Shown here piece by piece: positions 11,411-24,477 of a stretch of DNA of 64,000 bases. A program made the position numbers and the translations under genes. Numbering within the stretch: the first letter of the stretch is position 1; every line of letters starts with the position of its first letter. Under the pieces are notes generated by a model. That model saw only the letters and a list, made by a program, of their open reading frames with translations, was not told the DNA's origin and ran no database searches. The stretch covers positions 1-64,000 of the forward strand of contig NW_026252157.1 of NCBI RefSeq assembly GCF_025399195.1, read 5' to 3'. The DNA is from Umbelopsis ramanniana AG. Lineage: Eukaryota; Mucoromycota; Umbelopsidomycetes; Umbelopsidales; Umbelopsidaceae.

Positions 11411-12275
11411 ATGAGTCAATTGAGGAGATTCAAGGCTACAGACCTTTTCAGTTTCAACAATGTGTAAGTGACCGTGGAACTGTCACAACTTGTATGCATC
11501 AGAGCCGATCCACTGACTGAATTGCTCCTTTCGATAGTAACCTAGATGTTTTGACCGAGACGGTACGTTTCTACAAATGAAGTCCTTGAATGCAACAATG
11601 TGCGCTGACATGACAAGTAGTATAATATATCCTTCTATCTACAATATCTCGCTCGGTGGCCAGATCTTTTTTCCGTGCAAACGACTGCTCAGGGAAACGT
11701 CATGGGTTATGGTAAATATCCAAAATACAGACAGTGAGCAGTATCGCAGAATGCTAAAGTTGAATTGAACAGTGATGGGAAAGGCTGAAGGAACAGGAAA
11801 GAATTGGCACGGGCACGTTACAGCAATCACCGTAGGTCCCGAATATCGTCGGCTTGGATTGGCTGATGGAATGATGGATCTCTTGGAAGAAGTGTCAGAG
11901 AAAACGCAAGTATTGTCCTTGAAGATGGCACTATAAATGGATATATGAGTTTCTAACGACCTTTTGCTGGATCTAGTTATGATGCCTGGTTCGTTGATCT
12001 GTATGTGCGAGTATCAAACGCTGTTGCGATTGGCATGTATCGCAAATTTGGATATTCTGTATATAGACGGGTCAAAAACTATTACGCGGGGACAATAGAC
12101 GAAGATGGATATGGTAAGGATGGAGCATGATTATCTGTTAAATGTGGGCCCAGAGCTGATGTGTTTGTGTTTAGATATGCGTAAACCGTTGAAACGAGAC
12201 AAAAAAAGAGAGACTATACGAGAGAATGGAGAAAACGTACTTGTCAACCCAGAGGACCTTGACTCGTGGCGCTAA
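11411..12275 (+). CDS. NAA20: NatB catalytic subunit Naa20 (N-alpha-acetyltransferase)
   Basis: Predicted join(11411..11463,11538..11562,11621..11711,11773..11905,11977..12113,12175..12275), 179 aa; the human protein has 178. The reading starts MSQLRRFKATDLFSFNN, followed by LDVLTETYNISFYLQYLARW and GYVMGKAEG. Then come HGHVTAITV and the acetyl-CoA site PEYRRLGLA, and finally FVDLYVRVSN with GMYRKFGY. This is the Naa20 GNAT fold in order. NatB acetylates proteins starting Met-Asp/Glu/Asn/Gln, with partner Naa25, at the ribosome. Intron 4 starts GCAAGT at 11906 instead of GT; every GT alternative breaks the frame, so this is a GC-AG intron. Exon 2 is only 25 nt. The gene is convergent with importin-11. 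Confidence 0.93.
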
Positions 12276-12496
12276 TGCTCAATGTCGATTAAAAATAAAA
12301 TGTTCAGATTAAACGCTAGACTACCTCGAAAAAATTAGAAATATAAAGACATAGGCTGTGATCTCCTATATAATCAGTTGGCGGTGTGCTTTATTGTATA
12401 TGTCTAGGTAACGGTAACGTTTTCGCCTTGATGTTGGCTATGGACTATTCTATAACTTGCTATTTAATGAGGTCCTCAGTGAGGAGATTTAGATCA

Positions 12497-15400
12497 TCAG
12501 TGCATTAACAGTGTGCTCATTTGATCCAGCAGCGCAGCGTCAACTTTGCTCAAATAAGTCTTGTTGAACACCTCAGTCCCACCGTTCATGTATTCACTTT
12601 CTTTGAGCTTAGTCTGAATAAAGGTAAGTAAGTTTGTAGTATGAATGGGGTCACGTTGAAGTAGCTACGTAGGGAAAATGAGTTAGAACCTGAGACTGTT
12701 TCCTGATATTATCATGATATAAAAACCTACTTCTTTTCTACGCCTGGTTTCTGGAGTGCCTTCAATTTCGGCTGTGTCAATGTCATTGTTGTTGTCTTCC
12801 CAGTACACCAATGCACTAGTCGAGAAAAGTCATTAGTTACAGATGGCCGTTAAATACAGGTTGACAGGAATTAACACTTACTCGCCACCTCCGGATTCTT
12901 TGACCTCACTGAGAACATCGGACCAGATGACCATAATGCCATGAAGTCTTTCCAAAACAACTGGATTGGTTGTGGCGATCAAATTTGTGATGGCCATGCA
13001 AGCAAGTTTACGTTGTCGAGGGTGACTGATGTTATCAAACTTGAGGGTGTGTTAGAAGATATTTTTTAAAGTCATGGAGTAACTATCATCAATAAAACGA
13101 ACCTTGTCCATCCAGTTGTCTACAAATGCTCCAAGTAGTCCTGGTTGAGGTGGGTTGAATTGTTGGCCAGCGATTTCAATGAATTTAAGGAAGATAGAGA
13201 GATCGAAAATGGCAACGCGTGCAAATATTGATAGATATTGGGTGAGAATAAACGCGTATTCCTAGCGAGAAAAGTTAGCTGAGACATTTTTCATAGCCGA
13301 TCTCGTATGGAAAATTCTATACCTTGTTCTCCATAATGATGTTGAGCATGCGCCAAAGCAAGTTTGAGTTGATCAAAGCTTCAGCGTACAAATGAATTGG
13401 AGATGCCAAGAGAATAGTGTCCAGTAGATGAATGATAGTGTTAGTTGCTTCGGGTTTAAGGTCGCCAATCAAGCTGTTGAGACTAGTGAATAACGGTAAG
13501 GCATATTGTGAAAGAACCAAATCTGGTGCAAGAATGGAGTAACTCTCTATGATCTTCAGAACCTTGCGCAAGGTTTCCGTTCCGTATTCAAGATATTCAA
13601 TAGCAATTGGGAACATTTGTAGCAGTCGAGGAGTGCATTCCGTTGCACTCTGGACCGTAACCCACCACAAATCTAAACCGTCTTCCAGTAGGTAGATGTG
13701 CGCTTCCTGTTGAACCCAACTATGATTAACAAGTGCTATTCAGCTCGATCAATCGGTGTCTGATTACGAACCTGGGTGCGATCAACACTGTGCTCAATTA
13801 ATGGCAAAACATAGTCATAGAGATGGCTAGATTGCTCTTTCAAGGACTATGATGCAATAATAGTTAGGCATTGTAAATTGTTGTAACTGAAGTTCTACCC
13901 AAAGGATCGATACTCACTCCCATTAGCTTTGTAAGAGTAACAAGGATAGTTGATTTGAACAGATGATCTTCTTCTGATGCGGCCCATAAAGGAGGCAATA
14001 GTTCTACAATTTGCTGGGCATATGGTGTGATCTGAAGAGAAAAAGGTGAGACAAATACACTAAGAAGTCGGTTAATCGTACAAAACCGTTGCTTACTCTA
14101 GATTCGACTCGGTCAATGACGATATTGAGACAGCTAAGGATGCGCATGCGGCTATCAAATTCTTCAACATCTTTCAACAATGCGGTCAATAGCTGAATAG
14201 ATGGCTCAATGTAAGGGATAAAATCATCTGTCTCAAAGTCCCAATCGTCTACGCAATTTCGCAGATTGTTGGCAGCCACAAGTCGCACAACCATGTCTTC
14301 CTCCGGAGCCAGTAGTTGTAGCATGATCTGATATACATAAGTTCTATATTGTTTGTCAATCTTGACTCCAATCCAGTGTCCTATGATCCAAGCTATGCGA
14401 CGGCGCAGGATTCTAAAGCTGTGAAAAGTATTTAGGGTCATGATATACATTTGTATCTCATCAACCGATTTAATACCTTGGTTCCTTGTTTGATACCTCT
14501 GGTACAAGCCGGTTAACCAAAAAGTTATTGAAATCGAAAGAATCAAACAATTCGTTAGCTCCAAGACCAACTGAACAGTAAATGGCGTCCTTGAACAGCA
14601 AACTATTATGGTCGTTTACGACTGCAATTATGAGCTCGTTAGCGTATGAAAAAGTTGAAGAAGACTGATGTTACCGTAAAACAACATACCAGCGACAGTG
14701 TCCACAAGGTTGATAAGAATAGGTGACAATTGTACTCTATAAGATGTCAGCAGATCCATGAAAACCTTTTCTGCGCATGGCTGAATACATATATGTGTTA
14801 GTAAAGTCTGATTATTTCGAAGCCGGTGCTGGATCCATCATCTACCTTCAACTCGAATTCCCAGTGATCAGCCTCTTCGCCATTCACCCATCCTTCCGGA
14901 TCGCTTTCCCACAGATCTAAATCCTCTGGTCTAAGCTGCATGTATTTGGTCACCAAAACCTCGGCGCACGAATTAACAAATGCAGGTGTAAGCAGGCGGC
15001 TATCAATGAGAGACTTCGCTTGCATGGCGTTTGCATTCTCTTCTTCGCTATTGGCAGCATCTACACTGTAGGAAGCTCCCTTAACGACACGTTTAAGAAG
15101 TAAAAGGCCCTGAACTAAAAATCGCTCAAAAAGAGGAGGGTCTACAGCACGTCCTATAATTTGATTACCATAACGACGTGTTTAGTATGCATACAGATTG
15201 ACGATTGTCATTGCTGATATACATAATGAAAGCGCTTACCTGCTCCATAGAATGAGATAGCTCTTTCACCTTCAAGAACAATATGCTGCCAGTAAAATTG
15301 AATGATTTCAATAGCAGAGGGCAGCAATATGAAGGAAACTGGGTGGGTCTTTTGCAATTCGTTGAATAACTTTCCAAGTTTTGTGATATGGGACTCGACC

Positions 15401-16697
15401 AATTTTCGAATAGGAGAATGTTCATCAAAATTCAAAGTCATAAGAACCGTGCCTGTTTTGTTCAGTATTATGAGATTATATCGCGGTACATGTGCAGGCA
15501 TTGTGAACTAGACACTTACGCATCTCAAAGTATTGCTGTATGTGTTTGTAAGTAATGGATACGAACTCCTAAACACGAAAATTGAAAACGGAGTGAGAAA
15601 GATTTGTACATAATGATTACAATTACTTTGTGGATGGGTCTGAATCTTACCCTCGCCTCTTGGCTCTGGTGGAGGTCGGTAAAGCCGTGAATGAGTAAAC
15701 GTCGCAAGCATTTCAGGCAAGTAGCAGTGACGTCCAGATCAGATAGAATTCTAGTATGCTCATCATCAATATTTACAATAGATGGCTGAGCTGCCACCTT
15801 CGATATTGTCAAATCTGCGATTGAGACGTAAATGCTGGCAATGCTGCGAAACAGGTCGGGAGCGATTTGTTGGAATTGTCGTCTAGCTGGCGCCAGCGTT
15901 TTGGAGCACAACGCTTTAATAACAAGATTAAGAACATGCAAAGAGCGAGCTCTCAGTAGTTCCGATGAAGCATCTGGTGCTGATGCGGTAGTCTGAATGA
16001 CATGGAGGAGATTATGGAGTAGGTCCGGCCTATCAACAGCATTGATGTTACAAGATCAAAAACTATACATCGACGTTTGCCACTTGAACATTACATACCA
16101 GTCTTGAGGATAATCAAATCTAGCAATTTTAGAAATAAGAACAGCATTTGCAACAGCAAGCTATTGTCCAATAAGTCAATATGTGTCTGTTAATCGCCAT
16201 CATTGTATTGGAGCATACCTGCTTGTTTTCCTCGTTCAATGAGGTGAGTAGCCTACTTCTAATTTGCGCACGTTCTTCCGGACGTATAGCGCTTTACCAA
16301 ATGTTAGTACTTATGGTGTCATGTTTGATGAATTGCGCCAAGATCAGCAGCAGATCACAAATGTTGAATCACATACTTTTTGGCCGTCTTCCGCCAATAA
16401 GCGTCAATACCATTCTTGAGGTACAGGCCAGCAACAAAACGAAGGTTGATAGGTAGTGATTTATCGTAAAATATGTCCTTTGAAAGATAAAACGAGATAG
16501 ATTGAGGGTCAGGTTTGTAAAACAGGTATGCAAACATGGGTTGAACTTAGTCAATTTGTGCTTACCTGTAGAGTAGCATAGAAATCTGGCGATGTCTCCC
16601 ATTGCTTTAACTGTTGTTGTGCCGATTTGACTTTGTCAGGCTGCTGTGAAGCAGCATTGTCCAGTACACCAAGTAATTGACCTCTAGCTTCTGTCAT
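12497..16697 (-). CDS. IPO11: Importin-11-like karyopherin (Kap120 family)
   Basis: A multi-exon gene (well over a dozen exons) with first ATG at 16697 and stop at 12497-12499. Exon 1 (16566..16697) encodes MTEARGQLLGVLDNAA and then the importin-N signature QQLKQWETSPDFYATLQ. Exon 2 (16377..16477) carries LRFVAGLYLKNGIDAYWR, closely matching the human N-terminal HEAT repeats. Later exons include RRRIAWIIGHWIGVKID and NNLRNCVDDWDFETDDF, blocks specific to importin-11/Kap120 among beta-karyopherins. The final exon ends ...LLDQMSTLLMH. The family imports cargo such as ubiquitin-conjugating enzymes and ribosome-assembly factors through nuclear pores. Individual exon borders in the middle were not all resolved. 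The 5' end is separated from the next gene by a 540-bp spacer. Confidence 0.88.
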
Positions 16698-17239
16698 TTA
16701 GTTCAGCACACAGTAAAGATCAGCAGGACGTATGACTGGTGGCTTTAAGTACTGGGCGGTGCGACAAATTTTCGCTGTCCATGCTGAAAAGGGCAGTCGG
16801 CAAGCTGTCAAAGATGGGAATAAAGGACGTTTATCGTGCTTCTACGATCATAATAATATCAATGAGGAATACTTTGTAAGATACTTATTTACATTTGTTA
16901 ATGGATCCTATGATCACCTTTTTACATAGAGTTAGCTGTCTGCCAGACGAAGCAGTGTGTGCTGTGTTCGAAATTCTAAACTGACATGCCATTTTTCAAT
17001 CGAAATATTTGCAAGTAAAATGCTTTTTACACCATATCGATCTGCCAACTTTTACTAGAGTAACGATCTTGTCTAATTGATCTCAGAAACAATCAATATC
17101 TCAGTACAGCAAGAAGGGAAATTCGCACCATTGTTAGCGAACACAAATTTATTTCTACATTATTTAAAAACATAACCAAAAAGATCATATTAGAGAGGGG
17201 AGTTGTACAGTGAAATTCATTCTAAATGCAGATTGAGGT
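16698..17239. other. Intergenic spacer, no gene seen
   Basis: About 540 bp between the importin-11 start (leftward) and the deoxyhypusine hydroxylase stop (also leftward). It should hold the importin-11 promoter and the hydroxylase 3' end. A 65-codon plus-strand frame starting at 16732 shows no family resemblance and is taken as chance. Confidence 0.4.
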
Positions 17240-18467
17240 TTAATGTGAGATGACTTGTTCTTTCTGAAGACCGTCAGCATATTGGAGTTCTCCAGAATTT
17301 TCATATTCGGCCATGTCCAAAGCAACAATAACGCTATCACGGACCACAATTTCTTGATCATGTTCAAATTCCTTTAGCAAATCCATCACTTCAGGAGTTG
17401 CAATAGAACCCAAAGCTTCAGCTGCTTCATGTCTGACCATATGAATCTCATCGGGTCTCTTGAGGACTTTGGATAGAGATGGGACGGAAGCAGGGTGTTG
17501 CATTTGACCGAAAACATAAGCGACTGGAAATAAACAAGAAGGTTAATGAGGTGTATTATAACTTTCAGGTTGCCCATTTTAGTCACACTTACTTTCATGA
17601 CGGAAAAGAGCTGTAATATCGTTGAATAAAGGACATGTCAGTATCCTTTCATTTCACTGCTATTCTAGTGTAAATAGCCTTACCGCTGCTGTCATCGAAT
17701 CCTGTTGCTAATGCCTCTACTGCTTCAGTGTTGCCAATGTCTCTCAATGCAAACATAGCGCGGTATCTCTCGAAAAGTGGTAATTTGGTGTTAACCAATT
17801 CCTCTCCAAGTTCGGCGATGGACTTCGTGTTTACTGAAGGAGGAGCAGGATCAACAGATGAATAGGCACTTTTGTTGTTTTCTTTCTCCTCCTTGTTCTT
17901 TGGGTCGTTGTCGTATTTGATCTTGGCAATGGCCAACTCGCATGTCTCCGCCACAGCGGTACTTGGATCTTGAAGGTAAGGCTCCAGAATGGGTAATGAA
18001 TCAAGTTGACCAAGAGCACCAAGAGCTTCGGCGGCCTAGCAAATGAATAATATGAGGAAAAATATTCATCAATGTAGTTTTCTGGCATAATTGACTTCGT
18101 ACCTCGTGGCGAACCATTTCATGTTCGGTGGTATTTTGAAGAACTTGGTTGAGAGTTGGAATGGCGGTCAAGTTACCAGTTTGACCCAGACAATAAGCCA
18201 ATTCGTGCTTAAGCAGAGCAGAATCATCGTCCTTCAAAGCTGTAATGCGAAAGTATTTAGGTTCATTGTTATATATTGCATAGTTTTGCGGTAGTTACTG
18301 TTACCTTTGCCAATGATCTCAACACTTCTGTCGTCGGCGATGTTCTTCAAAGTGAACAAAATTCTAAAGCGCTCACTTAAAGGAACATTTCCGGAGGTGT
18401 TGCACAAAAGCGACTCCATTTGGTCATATTTCTCGGCAGAAAGTTGAATAACGTCAGCAGATGCCAT
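17240..18467 (-). CDS. LIA1: Deoxyhypusine hydroxylase
   Basis: Predicted complement(join(17240..17523,17593..17610,17684..18035,18103..18239,18305..18467)), 317 aa. It is built of HEAT-like (PBS lyase) repeats in two halves. The four His-Glu iron-ligand motifs are all present: [37 protein letters not shown] and [12 protein letters not shown]. These bind the di-iron centre that hydroxylates deoxyhypusine on eIF5A, completing hypusine synthesis in the cytosol. A longer Lys/Glu-rich linker separates the halves. Exon 4 is an 18-nt micro-exon encoding LFRHE, one of the metal-binding motifs, so skipping it would inactivate the enzyme. It is divergent from PEX2; the 380-bp gap includes a T-rich run near 18512 that may be promoter sequence. 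Confidence 0.95.
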
Positions 18468-18851
18468 TGCAGATCAAGAAAGCTGAATTTGCTGTACAAA
18501 GGAACGGTGGTTTTTTTTTTTTTAAGAAAATTGTTAAGATAGAATTTAGCAGTCACAGACCAACTTGTCTCTCAGGGACAACTGGCAAACCTAGAGGCTG
18601 ATATCTGAAGGCTAACTAGTCAATTGAATAAGATTGGCTGGTTTGAACAGATAGAAGATGAGATTTTTGTTCAGTGAAGCTGATGAAATGATGAGTACCA
18701 TAACTTTAAAGGTCAAAATGCTAATTTCTCTCCCGCTCACTGTTAGGCAAATGTCTTCCCCACAAGCACGTGCAATCGAGCGGGCGGGAATTGATTGAAG
18801 ATCTGTCAGCCTTTATTCGAACAGCTTTTCGTTTTTCCTACGATCCACTCG
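18468..18851. promoter_or_regulatory. Divergent promoter region of deoxyhypusine hydroxylase and PEX2
   Basis: About 380 bp between two divergent start codons, with a T tract at about 18510-18522. An upstream ATG on the plus strand near 18750 opens a frame unrelated to peroxin-2 and could be an upstream ORF in the PEX2 leader. No named motif was recognised. Confidence 0.35.
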
Positions 18852-20375
18852 ATGCAAGCCCCACTACCATCCGCCGAGTATATTCCACCCTGGAGGCGAG
18901 AATGGAAAGATATACAGCCAACATTGCTCAAAATGCGTAGATCTATGGCTGCGTTGAAATCCTCGCCGCTACGAGTTATGAGAGTTAGTCAACTAGATTC
19001 TGATCTCTTGGACGTTGAACTCTTCGGCATGCTCAAAGAACAGCTCTGGAGCGCATTTTCCTTATTCAATGTAAGTATTGATTACATAATGATCATATAA
19101 ATTAAAGCTTCTTTATCCTAATATTCGTTGTCGTAGCATTCCATACGAGAAAAGTTCGAGCCAGAATTGGTGGCCATACTTAGCTTTCTATTGTACAAAT
19201 TTTCTATATATGACTCAGCCGCATCATATGGCGCCCAGCTCCAGAATCTCAAGTACCGAAATGAGAGACTGCATAAAGGAGCTTGTAAGTGAATATGCTG
19301 GCTTATGAAATGTTATGGCAATGGAAGGTTCCTGACATTAATTCCTACCACTAGTGGAGTCCTTTGCCAAAGATGCCCCAATAACAAAGACCCAGAAGAT
19401 TTTGTACGGATTGTTCATGGTTGGCGGACAATATACCTGGAGTCGCCTATCGCGACTAATGACTACTCAAGGCTGGGGCGCGTTAGACGAGGTATGTATA
19501 TGCCATATTGAGACAGGTCGGTTGGTTACTTTTCATTGAACAAGTTTTGTTGTTTAGGACGACACACGGAAAAAAGTCTATAATATCCTTCAGCGTGCTG
19601 AAAAATATTGGCAAGCGTTAACGCTTGTGAACTTTTTGGTTTTCTTATTTAATGGAAGGTAAGTATTTGTTGGCACCATAAGTAAGTGCAAAACGGTGGA
19701 TATTAAACGCCATTCTTCAAACTTAGGTTTCGAACATTAATAGATCGTATCTTGCAAATGAGACTTGTGTATGCCAAGAAGTCGTTGAACCGACAAGTTA
19801 GCTTTGAATTCCTCAACCGCCAGCTTGTGTGGCATGCTTTCACGGTATGTTTTAAAATGTGCGCACACTGATCCCATTTACATTGACTAATGCATAAATT
19901 ATTTTGATAGGAATTCCTACTTTTCCTTATGCCTTTGATCAACTTAGAAAAGTTGAAGTTGAAGGTCTCTCGCATGCTTCTTCCCAAATCTTATCTGGCT
20001 TCATCTCAAGGCTATGACCAACTTCCAGATCATCAATGTGCCGTTTGCCATGAAAAGTCTACTAATGATGCCACCGGTACAGGTACTGGAGCACCTATCG
20101 GACAGATGGAAGATTTGACTGTTCATAATCCCTATGTTGCCAATTGTGGTCACCTATACTGCTATGTCTGCTTAAAGAGCAAGATAACGCTCTATGAAGG
20201 CGAGTGGGCGTGTCTGCGATGTGGTGAACGAGTAGAATCAATGGAGAAGTATGCTGAGATAGTCGAAGATGAAGAAGTAGTAGCTGAAACGCAAGACGAC
20301 GGCAACGAAGATTCCAACAAGAATGAATTGACAAGCAGCGGATACATAGTAGGAAGTGACGATTTACAGGATTGA
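18852..20375 (+). CDS. PEX2: Peroxin-2 (Pex2), peroxisomal RING E3 ligase
   Basis: Predicted join(18852..19070,19137..19284,19355..19491,19558..19658,19727..19844,19911..20375), 395 aa. The N-terminus contains RVSQLDSDLLDVELFGMLKEQ, a hallmark of Pex2. The middle is hydrophobic and is expected to span the peroxisomal membrane (e.g. ALTLVNFLVFLFNGR and EFLLFLMPLI). The C-terminus is a RING finger: CAVC, then CGHLYCYVC, then CLRCG. An acidic tail follows. Pex2 joins Pex10 and Pex12 in the complex that ubiquitinates the receptor Pex5 for recycling. The start is the first ATG in the open frame (18852). It is convergent with TAF13, about 100 bp apart. Confidence 0.93.
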
Positions 20376-20478
20376 AGAAAGGAGAAAAAAATATATTTTG
20401 TACAATATTGTAACCCTGAAATAGTGTTTGTATGGCTTGAAGCGAGAGATATATACACGATGTAATACTGTAACCAGT

Positions 20479-21013
20479 TTATGGATTGAGCTTTTCCGGG
20501 GTGGGTTCCACTTCGTTCATGTCCACAATTTGCTTTGCCTTTCGAATGTGGTCGTCCATATATATGAGTTCTTCAACACGAGCCATCTTCTTTGGATCCT
20601 TTCGTAGGATAAATTTGACATCATCGACCTTGACTTTTCCTCGCGGTTCCGCTACTTTGGCTGCCTTCAGGCACTATATCACATGAATAATTACTAACTT
20701 GTGGTATACCACGTTGAAGTGGTGTTGTAAAGATCTTACCATTTCAGTAATGTAATCAATAATCAAGTCGTCCATTAACGCGACAGTATCCGAAGCAGGC
20801 TGTGGGACATCTCCAGCTCCATATATCATAGGCTTCACTGTTGCATGTAATGAATGTTAGATTAAGATTGGGTTTGCGTCAAGATTGTTTATCTCTAATG
20901 GCCATACAGTACTTACGATCTTTCACAAACATTCCCTTTCTTACAGTTTTTCTACGGCCAGGTCCGGGTCCTGACCCAGGTTCCTTCACATTGCTACCTT
21001 GATTCTCGCTCAT
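20479..21013 (-). CDS. TAF13: TFIID subunit TAF13
   Basis: Predicted complement(join(20479..20673,20740..20837,20917..21013)), 129 aa. After a Gly/Pro-rich leader comes the histone-fold domain: GMFVKDLKPMIYGAGD, then LMDDLIIDYITEM, then a basic loop and VDDVKFILRKDPKKMARVEE. This is the TAF13/Spt3-like histone fold that pairs with TAF11 in TFIID, acting at RNA polymerase II promoters. Length and motif order fit the family. The start is fixed by the conserved context and in-frame splicing. It is divergent from the DDX24 helicase gene with only about 160 bp between start codons, so the two probably share a bidirectional promoter. Confidence 0.93.
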
Positions 21014-21174
21014 GGTTGTAATGCACTGAGTTTGTTTGAGCTGGGCAAATTCGAGTTGCCCTAGTTCACGCATTTCGTTGTGACGGCTGAAATTCTGCTG
21101 CCTTAATTTTTTGACCTCTTTTTTTTTTGACCTTCAAAAATCTCGAATCAGCAAGTAATTGACAGCAGTAGATC

Positions 21175-24100
21175 ATGGTTTGGAACGTTAAGGATATTGA
21201 TTTAGATCCTATCGATTCTACAAAGCCTAAGGCTACCAAGAAGGGAAAGAAGAAGCAACCTCAACTTTCAGCCGATGAAGAAGCATGGAACAAGTTGTCG
21301 CTAGGAGTACCACCTCCACTACCGGAGACACTTGACCCGTCTGCTGAAGGGTCAAAGAAGAGAAAGAGGACAAAGCCCAACATTGAGGACGTACAGGCAT
21401 TTGCATGGTCCGAAGTGCAGAATCCTTCGTCACTTCTATTGACTTCTGACGACGCTGGCGGTTTTGTGTGCTTGGAAGAACTATCGGACGTTGACGTTGA
21501 ATACGAAGGCGATGAAGCTACTGGCCAAATCATCAAATTCAAGGTAAGTTTTGACAATAATGAACAATGATTACGCAAAATTCTAATGTACGACTTCAAT
21601 TCTTAGAAAGTTACGCCAAAAAAGAAATCAAAAGCAAACAAATCTGATAAAAAGCTCGGCCCAGCCAATCCTGAAAAACCGCTGTCGATTGAGGAGACAA
21701 AGGCATTCTATGATCTGGATACTTTCGACGAAAATTTAGCCACTAAGCAGAACGCTGAGGAGCAGAATGCTGAGGAGCAAACGGAAGGCGATCAAGATAT
21801 AGAAATGCAGGACAACAGTGAAATTGACGGCCAAATCGAGGAGAATGTGGAGTCAGTATCAGCCGACGTCGAAGAACCGTCAGAGCAACCTGAAGTTAAA
21901 CTAAGTGCAAAAGAGAGGAAGAAGAAAGAAAAGCTGGAAAAAGCAAAAGAAAAGCGCAAGGCCGCCAAAGAAGCCGCAAAAGAGAAGAAGCAAACCGAGC
22001 AGACAGCAGATGAGCAGGAAGGCGATGAGGAAGTTAAATCTAACAGAATTTCAGTTACTGAAGTAGATCAAGGTATGGTTTGAAAGACTGAATATCAATC
22101 AAGTGTCTAGCGTGTTGATTGACTAATGTGTGCAAATTTGTGACAGACTTTGACACTTCCAAGTGGGACCAGTTCAAACTGCATGAAGATATCATTAATG
22201 GCCTAAAGTATCATAAGTTTGGCAGCCCCACTCCTATTCAAGAGAAGACGCTACCTTTAGCAAATGAAGGTCGAGATATTATCGGAGCAGCTGAGACTGT
22301 AAGGGAAATTTGCCATCACAAGCTTCTCGCATGACAACATAATATTGACACCAATTGTATCTTAGGGTTCTGGTAAAACACTGGCATTTGGTATACCCAT
22401 TGCCCAGTATATTGCTAGCTTAGAAAACGAAGACGACAAACATAAGCTTGCGGCACTAATCCTTACGCCTACTCGTGAATTGGCTATTCAAGTTAAAAAT
22501 CACATACAAAACATCACCTGCTTCATGGATATCAGAGTATGTACCGGAAAACTACTCATTAATGTGTAATGAATGTAAACTGACGCAAACTTTACAGACT
22601 ATTGCTGTGGTAGGAGGAATGTCTGCTCAAAAGCAAATACGCCAATTGAAGCAGAAGCCAAACATCATTGTTGCCACACCTGGTCGTTTGTGGGAACTGT
22701 TCTCTGAGGTACGTCTGTCATACAATGTAAAGATAATAAAAAGGATACATGCTAACAGTTGCATCCGTTAGACTGATGAGCATCTCAATAGTTTGAAGCA
22801 AATCAAGTTTTTGGTTCTGGATGAGGCTGATCGTATGATTGAAGGCGGCCATTTCCAAGAACTTGACGAAATCTTGAAGGTCGTTCAACAGTATGTGTTC
22901 TTGCAGATTTGCTGTGTAATTTACAGAGCGCATCACTCACTAATGTTCTGATTAGGGATAGAAAGGAAAACGTACCTCAGGCTGAGGATGAAGCTGAAAA
23001 TGAAACGGAAGCTGAAGCTGAAGTTGAGAGCAACATACCCAAGCTACAAACCCTAGTGTTCACCGCCACTCTTAGTACCTCTTTGAGATTCGATGTCAAG
23101 AAGCGCAAAGGAGGCAAGAAGTCAAAAGGAAAGGCAAGCGAAGGCACCATGGGTAAAGTTTATGTCATTTTTAGAAATATGGCAGCAACTGTGGTATTGA
23201 ATATATGGACTCTTTTTTCTAGAGGATTTGATCGAGCGCCTGGAACTGAAAAACAAAGATCCAGCAATCGTTGATATTACAACCTCTACTGCTGTGGCTT
23301 CCAAACTGGTTGAAGCTAAAATCGACTGTCTGAATACCGAGAAAGACGTCTTCCTGTACTATTTTGTCACAAGATATCCCGGGCGAACCATTGTGTTTGT
23401 CAACAGTATCGACTCCATTCGCCGACTTGTACCTGTGTCAAAGTTACTCGGAATGGAAGTCATTGGTTTGCACGCGCAAATGCAGCAGAAGCAGCGATTG
23501 AAGAATTTGGATAGGTAGGAGACATTCGCTGTATAACATGTTGCGGAATGGACAACACGCCCGGCTAACACAAGCAAAATTTAGATTTAAGGCTAATAAC
23601 AAGGCAATTCTGGTGGCATCTGATGTTGCCGCCCGTGGTTTGGATATTCCTCTAGTTGAGCATGTTATTCACTATCAAATTCCTCGATCTGGAGAAATCT
23701 ATGTTCATCGTAGTGGAAGAACGGCTCGTGCAAATCAAGATGGTGTCAGTTTGATGCTCTGCAGTCCTGAAGAACTTTCGCTTTATAAGAAGTTGGTTCT
23801 AAAGTTACGAAAAGGTAAAATACTTCGAGCCAGCGAGACCTTCCACTGAAGGAACTTATTAATCAAACCGTTTACTTTAGGTGAACCATATCCTGATTTT
23901 CCGGTAGATTACAGTATCCAGCGTGAGATGAAAAAGCGTGTGGAGCTTGCCACCAAGATAGACAAACAGGAGCATCGACTTCAGAAGGTATGACACTGTT
24001 GTAGGTTATCCTATCCTTTAATTGTTTGCGGATTTTAATACTTTTGGTTAATAGATCAGTCACGACGACGATTGGATGAAGCGTATGGCAAATGAGCTGG

Positions 24101-24477
24101 ACATAGAGTATGATGAGGATGAGCACAGCATAAAAAAGCAAAAGCGAAAGCATGCCGAGGATGACGACGAAGAGGAGAAGACTAAGCAGAGGATCAGAGG
24201 ATGGAAAGCTGAATTGAAGCATATGTGTGCTCAACCACTTCTTCCTCATGGTGCATCCATGAAGTATATCACTGGATCTACTATGCAAGACCTAGTCCAG
24301 AGACTTTTGAACGAAGACAGTAGGTGTTTCCACATTTATGCTCACTGCTCGATCCCGCTTCTAACGTTTCTTTTTTTTCTCCTAGGAAATGAAAAATTGC
24401 CTGGGTCTGCTACTAGTAAGGCCGTCGACGATGTCAAATCGAAAGCCAAGAACAACAAAAAGGGCCAGACGGCATGA
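21175..24477 (+). CDS. MAK5: DEAD-box RNA helicase DDX24/Mak5, 60S ribosome assembly
   Basis: A gene of about a dozen exons with ATG at 21175 and stop at 24475-24477. The long N-terminus is Lys/Glu-rich. The helicase motifs follow in order: FGSPTPIQ (Q motif), AETGSGKT (I), PTRELAIQ (Ia), TPGRL (Ib), DEAD (II), TAT (III), [11 protein letters not shown] (V) and HRSGRTARA (VI). An acidic insert between motifs II and III (around 22970-23050) and a second basic insert just after motif III (around 23100-23150, [11 protein letters not shown]) are typical of DDX24/Mak5. The C-terminal tail is Lys-rich and includes a nuclear-type basic cluster. The family works in the nucleolus on 25S rRNA maturation. 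Two introns lie close to motif I and motif II, so retention would truncate the enzyme. Confidence 0.93.

Noticed and set aside
11577-11768. 63-codon plus-strand frame inside NAA20
   Set aside because: It spans introns of NAA20 and is in the wrong frame.
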